From contig CANHBY010000093.1 of NCBI GenBank assembly GCA_947458895.1, positions 1 through 6,130 of the forward strand: a DNA stretch of 6,130 nt, written 5' to 3'. The notes beneath the pieces are model-generated. The model was given only the letters and a program-made list of their open reading frames with translations. It was not told where the DNA came from and searched no databases. The stretch comes from Burkholderiales bacterium. Lineage in GTDB: Bacteria; Pseudomonadota; Gammaproteobacteria; Burkholderiales; Burkholderiaceae_C. Positions 5,803 to 6,130 of this stretch are shown piece after piece; within the stretch, counting starts at the first letter, position 1; each line of letters begins with the position of its first letter. The position numbers and the translations under genes are program-made.

Positions 5803-5985
5803 ATGGCGCAAGGCGCCTGTGGACAAATCGAGCCCACGGTGCTCGCCACAACCCGCCGGCCCCTTAAGGCGAGGTTGTCCGAGCTCATGGGGGAATGCGG
5901 CCTCGGGCAAGACGACATTGCTCGTCGGATTCTCATGCTCAACGCAACAAAAGAATTCTGCCGCCCTGTGCCTTCGAGGTCCTAG
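5803..5985 (+). CDS. Short ORF with HTH-like segment, possibly truncated by an IS
   Basis: This 60-codon frame starts at ATG just after an AT-rich stretch and contains LKARLSELMGE followed by CGLGQDDIARRILMLNAT. That resembles the first helices of an XRE or phage-Mu-type helix-turn-helix (compare the common pattern GLSQxDIARxL). After NAT, where the recognition helix should be, the sequence stops looking like the family. The frame ends at TAG (5983-5985), inside a CTAG that borders the putative IS end, so the gene may have been cut by insertion. No Shine-Dalgarno is visible. It could equally be a chance frame: another frame over the same bases reads GNAASGKTT, a P-loop look-alike. Function unknown. 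Confidence 0.3.
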   Translation: MAQGACGQIEPTVLATTRRPLKARLSELMGECGLGQDDIARRILMLNATKEFCRPVPSRS

Positions 5986-6130
5986 CAGCCTGTCGGACTT
6001 GGGAGTCGTCGGCTGCAAATCAGCCGCAGCGCCCCATTTTTCACCGTCTTTTTGGCCCATAGCTGAGCTATGGGCCTGCAAACCCGGCAAAAAATGGCCT
6101 CGCTGGGGCTGATTTTCGCTTTCGACGCCC
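5986..6130 (+). mobile_element. Probable end of an insertion sequence (partial, runs off the window)
   Basis: Right after CTAG (5982-5985) the sequence CAGCCTGTCGGACTT begins. I recall this as typical of terminal inverted repeats of IS elements in proteobacteria (IS1182-type is my best guess, unverified). Inside it lies a long nested inverted repeat, the sort of structure often found between an IS end and its transposase start. No transposase coding is visible before the window ends. IS elements of this type commonly insert at short palindromes, which CTAG would suit. Confidence 0.45.
6017..6115. repeat. Long imperfect inverted repeat with perfect central palindrome
   Basis: AAATCAGCCGCAGCG (6017-6031) matches the reverse complement of 6101-6115 at 14 of 15 bases. 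Next inside, CCATTTTT (6034-6041) faces AAAAAATGG (6089-6097). At the centre, GGCCCATAGCT (6054-6064) and its perfect complement (6066-6076) flank a single G. As RNA or single-stranded DNA this folds into a hairpin of about 99 bases. Confidence 0.8.

Noticed and set aside
5819..6112. 97-codon frame containing GNAASGKTT, a Walker A look-alike
   Set aside because: The P-loop pattern is isolated: no Walker B or other ATPase motifs follow, the frame runs straight through the putative IS end, and the overlapping frame at 5803 has a better family resemblance.
1..6119. GCTGATTTTCGC at both ends of the window (1-12 and 6108-6119)
   Set aside because: The match is only 12 bases; the second copy is explained as part of the outer arm of the 6017-6115 hairpin and the first belongs to the 47-base repeat. 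Probably coincidence.

Overview
The window looks like an accessory (genomic-island or plasmid-like) segment from a moderately GC-rich Gram-negative bacterium. Codon choice and the style of the proteins suggest a proteobacterium, most likely a betaproteobacterium of the Burkholderiales type. This is inference, because no rRNA, tRNA or housekeeping gene is present.

Layout: positions 1-114 hold the C-terminal tail of an IS3/IS481-type transposase. A regulatory-looking stretch (about 225-308) follows, with repeated AANNGCGCCAC boxes and a strong palindrome. Next comes a complete Fic-family gene with an N-terminal winged helix (315-1676), whose Fic motif has Gln where the catalytic His is expected. 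Positions 1677-2134 hold no convincing gene but carry repeat debris, including a second copy of the sequence that opens the window. An abiE-type (type IV) toxin-antitoxin operon follows: the antitoxin gene abiEi is intact (2182-2787), while the toxin gene abiEii (2784-3646) is broken by a stop codon and a one-base deletion. On the opposite strand lies a complete hipBA operon (hipB 5158-5424, hipA 3854-5161). Its control region carries three similar operator-like sites about 50 bp apart and a promoter fitted between two of them. The last 580 bases hold a short HTH-like ORF and, from about 5986, what appears to be the end of an insertion sequence with a long nested hairpin.

The shared theme is growth control and phage defence. 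Three unrelated toxin-type modules (Fic, AbiE, HipBA) sit side by side, bounded by mobile-element remnants, as is typical of a defence or toxin-antitoxin island. HipB and AbiEi probably each repress their own operon. Because AbiEii is broken, AbiEi is now an orphan antitoxin and regulator. I do not see a wholly new multi-gene system. The most unusual items are the Fic protein with its altered active-site motif and repeat-rich promoter, and the three-site hip operator array.
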